In this document: one piece after another, positions 10,265 through 22,655 of the stretch
How the letters are laid out: each line of letters starts with the position of its first letter
How positions within the stretch are numbered: the stretch's first letter is position 1
Source: Myotis daubentonii
Lineage: Eukaryota; Chordata; Mammalia; Chiroptera; Vespertilionidae
Length of the DNA: 64,000 bases
Reading direction: 5' to 3'
Assembly (NCBI RefSeq): GCF_963259705.1
Contig: NC_081847.1
Span: forward strand, 88,720,485-88,784,484
The notes under the pieces: model-generated
Seen by the model: only the letters and a program-made list of their open reading frames with translations
Database searches by the model: none
Told to the model about the DNA's origin: nothing
Translations under genes and position numbers: made by a program

Positions 10265-11285
10265 CTAAAGGCGGCCAGTAGTGGGGAGGGAAGACGAAGG
10301 ACCCCTCAGGCAGATGCGCTTGGGCACAGAGGTAGGACGGTGTGATGCCTCTGAGACACAGTAAGTTGTTCCGTATGGACTCAGACTAGAGGACACAGTG
10401 GCAGGAGATAGGACAAGGACCAGGCTCAGAAAGGTGCTGTGGCCACGCTAAGGAGTTGAGCTTAATTCTGAAGGCACTTTGGAACCATGAAGTGCTTTAG
10501 GGAGGGAAATTGATAGTGAAATTCACATCAAGAAGGTCTGATGCTGGCAAGGAAGATTAAAATGGGACAGGTGATGGAGGCCTAAACTAAGACAGAGGCC
10601 ACGAGGTTAAAAAAGAAAGCACAGTCTGGCTGGTGTTGCTCAGTGCTTGAGCATCAACCCATGAACTAAGAGATCCCAGGTTCGATTCCCGGCCAGGGCA
10701 CACGCCCAGGGTTTGGGGCTTGATCTCCAGGAGGGGGCGTGCAAGAGGCAGCTCATCTCAATGTTTCTATCCCTCTACCTCTCTCTCTAAAATCAATTTA
10801 AAAAAAGAAAAAAGAGAAAAAAAGAAAGCACAGACCTGAGATTGTCGGAGGGTATAATTTTCAGGATTTTCTGAGTGACTGGATGTGGGCACAGATGTTG
10901 ATGAGGGTGCACAGTGAAGGAGAAAGAGACATTTCAAATGAGTCCTTGCTTTATGGCCTGGGTGAGCAGGTGGACAATGGCATCACGCTAGGACATACAG
11001 GTTGAATTGTCCTTCTTGAAGGAAGTTTCTCCTACTAGGTCTTGGACCTAGAGAAGTGCCTACAGGACATCCAGCGGTGACAATGAGTGGTCACTGGGCT
11101 TCACACATAGTGGGTGTTCATCAGGTGTCTGTTGACTAAGGGACGATGTGGGCCTCTGAACTTCAGAGATGCCTTTGACTTGGAGATTTGGAGGAAATGA
11201 TCTCAGAGGTGATAATTGAAGCTGTGGTGTTGACACCTCACTCAGGAAGAAAGAGAAACCCTGGGATGGAACTCTAAAGGCTGAG
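10265..11285 (+). repeat. Ancient L2-like repeat, interrupted by a Ves SINE
   Basis: Stretches such as TGGAACCATGAAGTGCTTTA, AAGAAGGTCTGATGCTGGC and GAGTGACTGGATGTGGGC follow the order of a long, very old mammalian interspersed repeat that I associate with L2. The Ves SINE at 10625-10817 splits it. Family assignment is from memory of the consensus and is uncertain. Confidence 0.45.
10625..10817 (+). mobile_element. Ves SINE
   Basis: A tRNA-like head (GGTGTTGCTCAGTGCTTGAG) and B-box (GGTTCGATTCC) are followed by the CT-rich 3' region and an A-rich tail. It is flanked by the 16-bp duplication AAAAAAGAAAGCACAG (right copy 10818-10833). Confidence 0.93.
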
Positions 11286-11485
11286 CCTGAGCGACTCAGA
11301 GGGAAGGTAGGGGAGGGTGGGGTAAGGGGGAGAGATCAACCAAAGGACTTATATGCAAGCATATAGGCCTAACCAATGGACATGGACAACAGGGGGGTGA
11401 GGGCATGAGTAGGGAGGATGGGGGTAATGTGGGGATACGGACACATATATAATAACTTAATCAATAAAAAAATTAAAAAGAAAAA
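11286..11485 (+). mobile_element. L1 3' end (bat type), 5'-truncated
   Basis: It carries the bat L1 3' UTR signature: a G-rich tract, GAGATCAACCAAAGGACTTA, the ATGCAAGCATATAGGCCTAA region, and an end ACTTAATCAATAAAAAAATT. Other copies in the window share this order. Confidence 0.85.
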
Positions 11486-11490
11486 AAATG

Positions 11491-12574
11491 CTGAGCAACC
11501 AAAAAAAAATCACCAGAGGGAGTGGTTTCCCTGGGTCCCTGGAAGAAGCAGAGAGAGGGAAGTCTGGGGGGGAGGGGGGTGGCAAAGTCACAGGAAGTTT
11601 GAATCAGATAAGGCAGAGAAGCGTTCACTACCTTTGATAAGGTGCTTTCAAAGGTATGTTTAAGAAGTTGGATTCTAGATCTGAAGGAAATACAGAAATC
11701 CCCACAAGTAGGGAAAGCTGCAATACTTTGCCAAGCAAAGATATTTAAGGAAGGAAGGAAGAGATATTAAATCCAGGGTCATGTATATAGTATCAACGAC
11801 TAACTAGAACCAACAAGTATCTGCACTGAAAAGCTCCTAGTGATATGAGAGGGGTCAATGTGTTCATGGATGAGTGCCAGTTAGGCCCCAGATGAACGGA
11901 TCCCACCTCTGCACCCCCTTTCTAGTGGAGTCAAGACTCCCCCCACCCCCCAAAAGTCAAACAAATATTTAAAACTCCTGTTTGGAGAACAGGGCTACTA
12001 AGGTGGACCCAGAGCCAGAGCCATGGGAACAACACGCACAAAAGGAAGCCAGCAGCACTCCCAGGACTAAGAGCCAATCAAGATGGAGCCGGGAAGCAGC
12101 CCAGGTTTTCATTCCCAGAATTCGCAGGTTGTAGCAAAATCCCTTTTCTCTGGCCAGCAAGCACCGATAATTGCGCATTGGCAGAAATCACCGTCTCTCT
12201 ACTCCAGCAGAGGTGCCTCTAGAACAGGCACTGTGACCTGCCTTGGATCTGAAAACGCCAAAAGGATAGCAGGGAACATATGACATCATCAGCCAGCCGG
12301 ACGCTAATCCTGATTCCATCCCAGAAGCACCCGCTCCTCACGGATGCCTTTCCCGGGTGAGAATGTGTCTGCTGGAGTGATAAACATGACGGTCAAAGGC
12401 ATTCACACCTGCCGCACCACCTCTGGTGGGGGCTTCCTTAGACTATCACCTCCGAATGCAGACACCGATTCCACGCAGCTGGCACCATTGCTGTCCCGGG
12501 AAAGGTCACTTCTCCCACGCGTGCGTCCTAGGCTAGTTCCCAGCAGGGAATGGCAGGAATTGCTGATCAATCAG
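11491..12574. other. Intergenic stretch, nothing recognised
   Basis: No exon or repeat could be supported here. Confidence 0.5.
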
Positions 12575-12809
12575 CAGCGATGGCGAACCTATGACACGAG
12601 TGTCAGAGGTGACACGCGAACTCATTTTTTTGGTTGATTTTTCTTTGTTAAATGGCATTTAAATATATAACATAAATATCAAAAATAGAAGTCATTGTTT
12701 TACTATGGTTGCAAAGATCAAAAAATGTCTGTATGTGACACGGCACCAGAGTTCAGTTAGGGTTTTTCAAAATGCTGACACGCCGAGCTCAAAAGGTTCG
12801 CCATCACGG
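12575..12809 (+). mobile_element. Non-autonomous hAT MITE, family B (copy 1)
   Basis: The ends CAGCGATGGCGAACCTATGA and AAAAGGTTCGCCATCACGG are inverted repeats. Behind the left end is a GTCAGAGGTGACAC near-palindrome. The middle is AT-rich. Two relatives lie at 23711-24257 and 33052-33286. No clean 8-bp duplication is visible at this copy. Confidence 0.87.
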
Positions 12810-13640
12810 AATCAATGACTTACAAGACGCGTGCCACACCCAAAATGATAGCAGGGAATAAATGTGTGATTGGTCAGCCGGGGGCACTGGCCCCGGAATC
12901 ACATTGGTGGCAGAGAAATGTATTTGAGAGGGGTCCTTGCTCACTCCCTTTCCCCCAAGGCATGAAGACTTTAGTGGGTCTTTCTGCAGATCTGGTGAGA
13001 ATTGTCTGATTGTGTATACGGCTCCTGGCTTGTAGTCATAGCATTTTATTTACGAGACATTGGTGAGCTTTCTCCCTGAGGAAGGAACGCTCTGCAAAGC
13101 CAACCCGCACAGGCGTGCTCCTCCGGGGTTGACTGTTGCGGGTTATTTCTCAGCCACTTTGTAGCTGCGCTGACGCCTGGGCCGGCAGCATCCTGCAAGC
13201 CCCCTCCCTACGTGCCAAACAGCAAGGTTCCCGTGATGTCAAAACACAGAACACGCCACCGCGTAAGCTTTCTCTGTGCGGGAATTTCTTTTCTCATTTG
13301 CTTTTTCTTGGATTTTCGCAAGGTTGGCCTTAATTGTGTGGAATAACTCAGAGAACATGATGGGAGTGCAATTCGAAAACGCTCACGGAGCACTGCATTT
13401 CTGTAGTCATTCAGTCACATCTGTGCCACGTGAGGTTTCACTCTATTAAATAAAAATGTGCTTGTGAATTATGCCATCTGGTTAAATTTAAGAGCTTTAA
13501 ATATGTTTTCCATAAAAATACAATGTGACAAATGTGATAACTGAAGCATGGATTAGGTAGCGCAGGATTCGGAAAAGAAAGTCACCCTGTTGGGGAACTA
13601 GAAACAGCTTCGCCAAGGCGGTGATGTTCATTAGTACTAG
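12810..13640. other. Intergenic stretch, nothing recognised
   Basis: No exon or repeat could be supported here. Confidence 0.5.
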
Positions 13641-13644
13641 GGCT

Positions 13645-13780
13645 CAATCATTCATTCAACAAATACTTATGGAGCACCTACTATGTGCTAGGAATAATTC
13701 TAGGCACTGAAACTACAGAAATTAACAAAATATAAAATTTCCTGTCCTCATGGTACTTACACTTGAGTGTATGAGTGAGT

Positions 13781-13831
<51 letters not shown>

Positions 13832-13935
13832 GTGGGGTGGGGGTAGTTTTAGGAGATGAGGTCAGAAAGATGACAGAGGGACCAGAATGTGTAGGGCTCT
13901 GAACAGCCACTGTGAAGACTTTGGCTTAATACCAA
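13645..13935 (+). repeat. L2-like repeat fragment
   Basis: Contains CAACAAATACTTATGGAGCA and CACCTACTATGTGCTAGG, the well-known L2-type end, then GGAGATGAGGTCAGAAAGAT after an internal GT microsatellite. It appears to be the same ancient family as 10265-11285. Confidence 0.65.
13780..13825. repeat. (GT)n microsatellite
   Basis: About 22 GT units, nearly uninterrupted, within the L2-like fragment. Likely polymorphic in length. Confidence 0.97.
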
Positions 13936-14019
13936 CGAGAAACCATTCATTTGTCGCAGTGTTAGCAGTGTCTGTTGGCACAGATGTGGAATTCTAGTAA
14001 TAATGACAACAATAGCCAT

Positions 14020-14240
14020 CGCAACACCGAATGTTTACTGAGCACTTTAATGGGCCAAAACTATGCTTTAATTGAGGAGGCACCTCAGTCCTCACAGAAA
14101 TGTAAGAGGAAGGGGCGATTTTAAACCCTGATTCCTCAGAGGAGGTTAAGAAGTAAAATAACTTTGCCTGATCACTAGCCAGGAAGTGGGAAGCTGGGCA
14201 CGCACAGGCCTGCCAGGTGTCAAAGCCGGCTTTCTAACCC
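14020..14240 (-). repeat. MIR SINE fragment
   Basis: Reverse MIR order: ACTGAGCACTTTAATGGGCC, CTCAGTCCTCACAGAAATG, TCCTCAGAGGAGGTTAAGA, then AGCCAGGAAGTGGGAAGCTG. Confidence 0.7.
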
Positions 14241-15006
14241 ACTAGCAGCCTGCCTTCCACCAGGGTCTGAGCAGACCTGGAAGAAGGAACGCAGGGAGGA
14301 GAAAGCAAGAACACAGAGGCCAGAGTGTCGACTGCTGGCCGGGAGGCAGCTCAGTGGGAGCACAGAGGTGGAGCCAGGAGAAGGCCGTGGGCAGGGCATG
14401 AGGAGGGGATGGGCCCTGTCCGGGAGCAGTATTCTTGGAGAGATTAGAAGGGAAGGAGTTGTAAATTACGGCTAAGGAAAAGGAAGGGGGAGGGAGGAAG
14501 AGACACCAGGATTCGGCATTAGCAGAATATTTATCAACAGAGAAAAATAATTGTCTTATCCTATGTATAGGGATTAACTATTTTCTTTTTCTGAGTAAGC
14601 CTCGACTGTCACTGTCCATGTCTTTGCTATCTTCTGGAGGGGAAGAGACCACAGGCAATTGTTCTGGTATTTGTTTTCAAAGCTAAAGTCTGCTTTCATT
14701 TTCACTCTACCAGGACTGCTGTCATTCAGCCATCCGGCTACAGGCATGCCTAGCTGAATGCTCTCACTGAAACGTGTCCATGCCCAGGTTCGTGAGACTC
14801 CTGCATTTCATTCCACCTTATTTCCACGTTCATATAAAACACCTCCTATTGAGCTGACAGGTAGGACGACTAAAAGAGGATAAAAGGCTTCCTGGGCTCA
14901 GTTTGGGGGCCAGGGAAATGAAGAGACTCTCAGTACCATTAGCCAAACATCTTCCAGAAGGCTCAGGAGCTTGTAAGTAATGATTTCTTCAGGGCTCTCA
15001 ACAGTC
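14241..15006. other. Intergenic stretch, nothing recognised
   Basis: Purine-rich patches but no supportable feature. Confidence 0.5.
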
Positions 15007-15014
15007 AGCTAAGC

Positions 15015-15240
15015 CAGTGGTCGGCAAACTGTGGCTCGGCAAACCGCGGCTCACGAGCCACATGCTGCTCTTTGGCCCCTTGAGTGTAGCTCTTCCACAA
15101 AATACTGACTTCTGCGCATGGGCCACGAAGTTTCAATCGCACTGTATGTGCGCGCCTGCACGTGGTATTTTGTGGAAGAGCCACACTCAAGGGGCCAAAG
15201 AGCCGCATGTGGCTCGCGAGCCGGGGTTTGCCGACCACAG
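15015..15240. mobile_element. Hairpin hAT MITE, family C (copy 1)
   Basis: The ends CAGTGGTCGGCAAACTG and GGTTTGCCGACCACAG belong to one large inverted repeat. Arms of roughly 80-95 bp contain GAGCCACATG...GGCCCCTTGAGTG and its complement. The flanking 8-bp duplication AGCTAAGC (15007-15014, 15241-15248) is perfect. A short divergent loop lies between the arms. No coding capacity. Confidence 0.93.
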
Positions 15241-15248
15241 AGCTAAGC

Positions 15249-17439
15249 TATTGGCCTTCCTCCCTTTCTTTTCTTCCAATAAAACTTTATCAACACAAAT
15301 GTGAATGTCAGATTATTTTCACGTGTTACAAATACCACTTTTCTTTTGCTCCCCTTCCTCATCACTGGAAAGTGCAGACACCACCCCTAGACAAGGGCTG
15401 TTCAGAGCCAATGGCCAGCTGGAGCTGGCAGCGGCTGTGGCGTGCAGACCTGTCATGGACTCAGGCTGGGACCTGTTCGCTAAAATCCATTGGGCTTTAT
15501 TTCTGACTTGGATATTCAGAAGTCCTAACTGAGTGAAGATGCTCTTGAATTTATAAATCCAAAGCCAACGGGGGTGGGGACAGTCGTTCTAATAGGCACC
15601 AGCGGCCTCCAGTCTCAGAGCCACTCAGGAGCCAGGCCACCGTGGCCACCAGGGACACAGGAGGAGGGTGTCCCCCCGCCGGGGCGTCCCGGGGAGCCTG
15701 CTGTCCACGACAGGGGAGCTACGGCGCCCGATGGCTCCTCACCAGTGCGTCCGGGAACATGAGGCCAGCAGCTGGGGAGCAGTGTGAGTCATGGGAGAGA
15801 CATTCACCAATTTCTGACCTCATCCAAATAAAATTCTAGAAAAGAAATTAAAGACGCTTACTTCATTAAAAAAAGAACGCACATGGAAATTATGAAGTAA
15901 GTTTCCATTGGGAATGTTTTAATTAGCGCTTATATGTTGTTTGCTCAAGAGCTTATAATGTCAAGTCTTTGGGACCTCAATTCACATGCACGGAGTATCT
16001 GTAGGACGCGCGCACGAGGGATCTGACTACGGAGTGTAACGTGTGGAAACATGAACGGTCCCCTTCAAGGGGCTTCTATTTCACTTCTATGTGAAGGAGC
16101 CAGACCCCTGAGAAATCCAGAGGGATCTGAGTCTTAACAGCACAGGCTCCGGGCTCCCAGGAGCATGAGGGCCAGATGCGGTGAAGGGGTCAGCGTGACA
16201 CCCCTTTTTCTGCAGAGCTGCCGAGTATTCCTGGGGGGTCAGCGGGACACTCCTGGCCCGACGCGGCAGTGACAAACGTCAGCAGAAAACAGGCCTCTTC
16301 CGCTGACCCGGCGATTTTTTCTGAGGCCGAGCTGCCATGAAAGCAACTCAACGCCCCCCCCCCCCCCCCCCCCCCGGCAATCTCCATTGTTTCCAGAAGC
16401 TCCTGGTAAAAGTGTGATGTGGTGCCTACAGTCATCACTGCACTCTCCCACTCGCCGAATAAAGGCAGCCCAGAGGCAGGAGTGGACACTAGATTGGGGC
16501 ATTGGTGGGACCACACAGCGCATTTACTGAGGAGGACACCCCCCCCGGCCCCATGGTCCCCCGCTTCCCACACCTCCGGCTTGAACTGCACCCCGAGCCA
16601 GCACTCAGTTCCGAGTCCTCAGAATCGCTGCTCTCCCTCCCCTGCGTCTCTCATTTGGTCACCATACCTGTTTCCCTCACAACCTGACACAACCTGGCCC
16701 CTTCCTCTCCTCTCCACTCCCAACAGGGCCCACGCCCCCTCCCGCCTGCCTCAGGGGGCCTCTCCACAGGGCTCCCCGCTTCCCGGCTCTCTTACTGCTC
16801 GATGCTTCTGACAAACCATGACAGTGACCTCCCCCCTTCTTTCCCCAAAGTCTCCAGTGGTTCTCCATCAGGTCTGTATATAAAAACTCCAAGGTCCCCT
16901 TTCGGTGCTGAAAGCCTTAGGCAATCTAACTCCCCTCAGACCCCCACCTCCCACCACCGACAGGAGGGTGGGGTTAACTTGGCTGCCTCTTAACCTGGAA
17001 TGCTATTGTCTCCTGGAGTCAGCATCAGAAAAGACTTCCCTGGAAGCGATGAGCAGAGAAAAGAGCCTGGAGGTGTCCCTATTTGGAATCATTCACACAC
17101 GCTCCTGTAGTAAGAGATTCTTCCGTCCAATGATTGTTTTGGACTCTGTGTTCCGTGGGGCTGCCAGACCTCTAAGCTACCGCTTGACAATAACTTCAGC
17201 TGCTTCAGTACAAAGGCAGGAAGAGGACGGCCAGCGGTCCGGTGGATTATGATGTCACTGTAACAGCACCCGAGTTCTCCCCTCAGGGCCCCTGTCCACC
17301 CAGGGCGAAGAGAGAGAGCCACTGCCCCCTCCTCTTCACCTGCTCGGACCAATCAGACGACACCCTTACAGCCAGAACCACGGTTTCAGCCAATTAAACT
17401 GTCATCTTAGAAACCTCAGAGGCGACAATTGCTCTAAGT
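15249..17439. other. Intergenic stretch with a long C homopolymer
   Basis: No exon or transposon recognised. A run of about 22 C lies at 16354-16375. Open frames over it (for example 133 residues on the minus strand with a poly-Gly tract) are by-products of that run. Confidence 0.5.
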
Positions 17440-17662
17440 TAGTGGTTCTCAACCTTCCTAACGCTGCGACCCTTTAATACAGTTCCTCGTGTTGTGGTGA
17501 CCCAAAATTTCATTGTTACAAATGGAACATAATTAAAGCACAGTGATTCATCACAAAAACAATATGTCATTATATATGTGCTTTCCGTTGGTCTTAGGCG
17601 ACCCCTGTGAAAGGGTCGTTCGACCCCCAAAGGGGTCGCGACCCACAGGTTGAGAACCGCTG
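17440..17662 (-). mobile_element. SPIN-like hAT MITE (copy 2)
   Basis: It begins TAGTGGTTCTCAACCTTCC and ends CAGGTTGAGAACCGCTG, so it lies in reverse orientation relative to the copy at 9753. Flanks CTCTAAGT and CTCTAAAG are an imperfect 8-bp duplication. Compared with 37706-38020, an internal stretch is missing. Confidence 0.92.
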
Positions 17663-17683
17663 CTCTAAAGAAATAAAGAATCA

Positions 17684-17940
17684 GCCTCGCTGGTTTGGCT
17701 CAGTGGAGAGAGCGTGGGACTGTGGACTGAAGGGTCTGGGTTCCATTCCTGTCAAGGGCACGGACTCTGGTTGCAGACTCTCGGCCCTGGTCGGGGTTGT
17801 GCGGGAGGCAACCCATCGATGTGTCTCTCTCACATCGGTGTCTCTCTCACAAAGGTGTTTCTCTCTGTCTCTCCCTCTCCCTCTACTCTCTCTAAAAACC
17901 ATGGAAAAATATCCTCGGGTGAGGATTAAAAAAAAGAAAA
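17684..17940 (+). mobile_element. Ves SINE, subfamily with TCCTCGGGTGAGGATTA tail
   Basis: Head CTGGTTTGGCTCAGTGGAGA, a B-box-like GGTTCCATTCC, a CT-rich region, then a distinct end with AATATCCTCGGGTGAGGATT. The flanks AAAGAAATAAAGAATCA and AAAGAAATCAAGAACCA look like a diverged target duplication. Copies at 33774, 41816 and 45020 share the same tail. Confidence 0.88.
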
Positions 17941-17949
17941 GAAAAGAAA

Positions 17950-18540
17950 TCAAGAACCACACATCAAAGTTCAGTGGAGGTCAGTGGTGAGGCCGGACCA
18001 CAGGCCCCTGAGCGTCTCTCCGGCTGGGCTGGTCGCTCCCCCGCGGGCACCAGCTGCTGAGAGCAACCCTCGCACTCGCAGGCACCGGGCTGGGCTCGGG
18101 GAAAGCCCTTCGTCCCCGTGGCCTCCCCCCACCATCCCAGAGACCAGCTCCTGCAGCTGGACCCAGGGCTGCGGAGCGGAGCCAACGCGTCACAGCGTCA
18201 GGAGGCGGCTGCGAGTCCCGCGTGTGGCCCGCGCCGCACAAGCCCCGTGCAAAGGCCGCCTCCGGGTCAGGAGAAGGAGAAGGAACACAGCGCTGCTGGT
18301 GCCAGTCAAGGTGTGAGGCTGAATGTCAGGAAAGAAGCTTCAGAGTAACCCCCTCACGCTGCCTCCCGATGCGATTCTAAAATGCCTCATCAGCCTGCGT
18401 TACTTTTGCCATTTTATTTTCTCCACTCCCCTGCCTCTAAGCAAAAGCATCACTGACTCCCACCCTTTACATTCATCACCGTAGCCATGCCCAGCACGGA
18501 GGGAAAAGCCCAATCATAGACCAACACAAAGTGTCAGCCC
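17950..18540. other. GC-rich stretch, nothing recognised
   Basis: Locally CpG-containing (about 17990-18290) but small, with no splice sites or domain-like protein that I can support. Confidence 0.45.
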
Positions 18541-18754
18541 GGCCCGGCCGGCGTGGATCAGTGGTTGAGCGTTGACCTATGAACCAGGAGGTCAGGGTTC
18601 GATTCCATGGTCAGGGCACAGGCCCGGGTTGCGGGCTCGATCCCCAGTGTGGGGCGTGCAGGAGGCAGCGATCAATGATTCTCTCTCATCATTGATGTTT
18701 TTCTCTCTCTCCCTCTCCCTCCCTCTCTGAAATAATGATAATAAAAAAAAAAAA
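18541..18754 (+). mobile_element. Ves SINE
   Basis: Complete head (GGCGTGGATCAGTGGTTGAG), GGTTCGATTCC B-box, the ATCAATGATTCTCTCTCATC middle, a CT-rich region and an A-tail. No clear target duplication. Confidence 0.93.
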
Positions 18755-19536
18755 CAACCAAAAACCCCACGTCTGTCCGGCCTCTCGGGGGTCCTGCACA
18801 CGGTTCCCTGGCCAAAGGCAGCGCCCGGAGCGAGGGGAGAGGCTGCTGCCCACAGTGGTGTCTGTGCCGGACAGGAAGATCCTAAATTTACTGAAAAGCT
18901 CTTTTTTTTTCTGACTCCCCTTGAATATCAATCAGGCAAATGTGAGAGCCAAGTTTTCTGCATGAATTTACGCACAATTATAATTCTTTCCAAAATGGGA
19001 AGTGGAGGTTAAGCGAACTTTTGGATCCTGTTCTACAGATCATGCTACATTTTGTGACACTTGGCATTCTTGTTTCCGTTTTCTGAAGAAAAGCACGCTT
19101 TACAGTTATCACTAGATCTGACGTAGGTTCATCTGTATAAAATACTTTGTTCTATGACAGTCTGAAGACAGTAGCATTTAAAGTCTAAAAGCAAATACTA
19201 CTCCATGAGGCAATGAATATCCCAGGAGTCAGGGATGGTGTCAGCGTGTGAACGGAGGGAAGAGGGACCCGGAATATTAATACTTTGCAAAGGGGTTTGA
19301 AGAGATCTCTGTGCTTCCTGGCTTCAAGTTGGAAGCTGAGAAACTTGTGGTAAGTAGGATCTAGATGGGAAAGTTGCTAATATCCCATTAGCAGAGCAGG
19401 ATTAGAAGTTCACTGAAGACGCAACAAATATCCACAGCCCTGAACTCTGAGTGCGTCTAATGCAATAAACCCGGCGCTCACCCCCTGCCATCAACCGCAT
19501 CCCTGAAAGCTTTCTGATAGAGCCAGCACACACTGT
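18755..19536. other. Intergenic stretch, nothing recognised
   Basis: No supportable exon or repeat. Confidence 0.5.
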
Positions 19537-20012
19537 GAGCCTGCCTGGTGCACGAAATTCATGCACGGGCCTGCACCCTCTCCAATCTGGGACCCCTCAG
19601 GGGATGTCTGACTGCCGGCAGTTGGACATCCCTCTCACAATCCGGGACCTCTGGCTCCTAACCACTCACCTGCCTGCCTGCCTAATTGCCCCAACCCCTC
19701 TGTCTGCCTACCTGCCTGCCTGCCTGATCACCCCTAATTGCCTCTGCCTGCCAGCCTGATCGCCCCTAAGGGCCTCTGCCTCCGCCCCCCCCCCCCCCCC
19801 CCCCCCACCGGCCTAAGCCACAGTCTGGCCTCCTGCTGCGGGAGGCAACCTGGCAGATCAGGGGAAGGCATCACCCCCATTACCCTGTGGCTGCTGCCAC
19901 TGCCGGCCTGAGCCTGGGCCCTTCGCAGCCCCACCTTGGCCCTAGCAGCTGCTGCGGCTTTGTCCGGAAGATGTCTGCCCTAATTAGCATATCACCCTTT
20001 TATTAGTACAGA
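19537..20012 (-). mobile_element. HeliBat-type Helitron (non-autonomous)
   Basis: On the minus strand the 5' end reads TCTGTACTAATAAAAGGGTG. The 3' end has the hairpin GTGCATGAATTTCGTGCACC typical of vesper-bat HeliBats. There are no terminal inverted repeats and no target duplication, as expected for rolling-circle insertion. The middle holds CTGC-rich tandem stretches and a 22-C run (19785-19806). It encodes no Rep/helicase. Confidence 0.85.
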
Positions 20013-22459
20013 GAAGGGTTTTTGTATATAAAGGTTTTGACCAAAAAAACTTAAACTTATTCTTTACTGTAATATATTTGACCTTTATGATTAAATAAAA
20101 ATAGTCGGATTATCACATTCTTATGATGAAAGATATTTGATCATATTACAAATGTTGCCTAATAAAATGGCTATATCTTCACTTCTCCACCAGCCTGGAG
20201 AAATACTACTGGTAAGAAACATCAAGGCATCAGTAACTTAAAAATAGGTATATCATCCTGGGTATCATCTTGTTAGTAGCCTCAGTTCAGATGACCTAAC
20301 CAACGAGTCTGAAATTATTATACAGCTTTATTCTCCCTCCTCCCTTTTTAAGTCCATCCTGTTCAAATATTTACCCAACCAAAAAATCCTACCAATTCTT
20401 TTCCAGCTGCCTCTCTCAGTATTTTTGTTTGTTTGTTTGTTTCTAGCAAATTCATATCATCAGAAATGTGGACAAATGCAGTAGCTTCCAAGAGCTTGTC
20501 TTTCCCGCTCTCCTTTCCTTCCCATCTCTTCTATCTCTGTGAATAATATGTTGTCATTTATAGAAAATGCACATTAAGAATTGAGTGCTACAATGAAAAA
20601 AAAAATCAAGGTAGTTGATAAGATGCAGCTTTCAAAAAAGAGTGTGCTGGGTTAGGCCACGATTACCGGGCCATGTTTTCTTAAGCCGGGGGGAAGAGCG
20701 GCTGGCCCATCTAGAATTGTTATTCCTGGCTGGAGGCCACACTGCCATTACACAATGTGCCAAGCTCTCAATTCATATTTTCTGACAAGCCAAGCACAGT
20801 TCTTCCCTACGCCAGGCCCCGGAGAAGGGTCCTAATGGCTCGGTCCAGCTCCTAAGCCAAGGTTCTGCTGCACGAGTGGCATTACCTCACGCGGGTCTGA
20901 AACATGCCACTCCCTGGGAGCAAAAATAAAGTGAGAAGCAAGACTCTCAGAGAGACGCTCTCCCGAGCGATACGACAGTGCCCGCCATGGCCTTGAAAGG
21001 CCGGAACACATCCGCACTGGGAATGCCACGGGGCCGGGCGGGCCTGTGGCCACTCTCCAAAGCGGGAGTCCCAAAGCCCGCCGGGCTCAGAGCTCAGTCC
21101 CCCGGGGCATCTGAGGTTTTACGTGACCTTTACCGTCCATGTTTCTTAGTGTAGTTTGTTGTGAACCTGATCATCTGTGATTCCTTTGCACGGCTCTCTG
21201 GAAGCCTGAACATGACCAACTTGAGGACAGGGACAAACACGCCAGTGCGTGCATTTGGGACAGGATGCCACGTGAGGCGAGGGATGCTGGAAGTCTGTGC
21301 CGCACGCGGTACCAGTCGCCGGGCAACCCGACGCCACGCCAGCTTTGTAGCCGTTCACAGAGCCCGCGGGGAACCTATGCTGGGCGTCTCAGGTGTGGGG
21401 GAGGGAGACGGTGAAAGTAGAATTCATCACAAGCATCGCTCTTGGGAATATTATGTTTTGGAAGTTAAACATTATATATGTGAAAAAAATAGATCGAAGG
21501 TAATATCCAATCAGGAGTTTCATAGTACAACAGCTGCCTTCACAGGGGATGTGGGAACACAGGTGTGAGGCTGCCAGCCGGGGGTATTGTTTAACCCGTC
21601 ATGACCGATTAGTTTAAAGTCTACCAGATGAGCTTTGAAGGCGACTCGATGCGTCCAATAATGGCAGGTTGGAGTAATAATGATATGTCACCTCTGTAGG
21701 CTATTCTACAGACTTTAACACTACACTCATGAACCGCGAGGCCACATGGAAGACTGCTCGACAAGGTTAAAGAGCAGCACACAGAGGTATGCACAAGGTA
21801 TCGTTACGATATGCAAAACGGTGTGAAGGACTAGAAGGGAAAAACTAGAACAAATGATTTGTTAGGGTAGGATTATAGGCAGGATTATAGCGATTTGCTT
21901 TTTATGATTTCCACTCTTATTTTCAATAATGGAAATTTTGGAAATACTACAGAAGTAGAAGAAAATATTCACGAGAGACATTTGAGAAGGAATGCAGACA
22001 GCAGCTGGACGCTGGGAGATAAGTTACTTCAATAATTGTAAATAATCTAATCTATTTCTCATAAAACGTAAGTATAGATCAGTACCAAGTGGCTGGAGGC
22101 TTTTACCTCAATGGTAACTAAGACGTTGAAATACGTCTTTGTTTCTTGAGTGATTTTAATCCAAATGAGCAATTGTCCGTCTTCTATGACACTAACAGTT
22201 GTATTTCCACAAAGGGGTCACCTAGGGTCAACATGGCCGGGGTGGTCTGAGGGGAGCGAGGGCAGGAGGGAAAGGGGAGGAGAGGAGGAATACAGGTTCA
22301 ACTTCTGAGGTCATCAGGATTAGTTACACACACACACACACACACACATCATTTGCTCCCATAACCTCCACTCTACTTCCACCCCTCCCCACCTCCGAAG
22401 GCTTTCTGCTTCACAGGCAGTTCCAAACGTGTATCCGAGTGTGAGTCCTGCTTGTGGAA
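20013..22459. other. Intergenic stretch with a CA microsatellite
   Basis: No exon or transposon recognised. A short (CA)n lies at 22326-22349. The 135-residue frame beginning at 21161 has no recognisable family. Confidence 0.5.
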
Positions 22460-22655
22460 ATAACTTTGGCTTCACACCTGCTTGGGGTCTAATCTCGCCT
22501 CTACCACTTACTAGCTATGAGCCTTGAACACACGAGTAATCGCTCTGAAACTCAATTTCCTCACCTATGAAAAGCATAGGGCATGTGAAGATTGAGACAA
22601 TGCTGGAGTTGTAGCTGAGTGCTTGGACCCAGCAGGCATTAAATAAAGCGTGTTC
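22460..22655 (+). repeat. MIR SINE fragment
   Basis: Forward MIR: CTCTACCACTTACTAGCTAT, CTGAAACTCAATTTCCTCAC and CCAGCAGGCATTAAATAAAG occur in the expected order. Confidence 0.82.

Noticed and set aside
10625..10700. tRNA gene
   Set aside because: A- and B-box-like sequences are present, but they belong to SINE heads with SINE bodies, A-tails and target duplications. No cloverleaf gene stands alone.
21161..21568. 135-residue plus-strand frame
   Set aside because: No recognisable family, no splice context and no codon pattern I can support.
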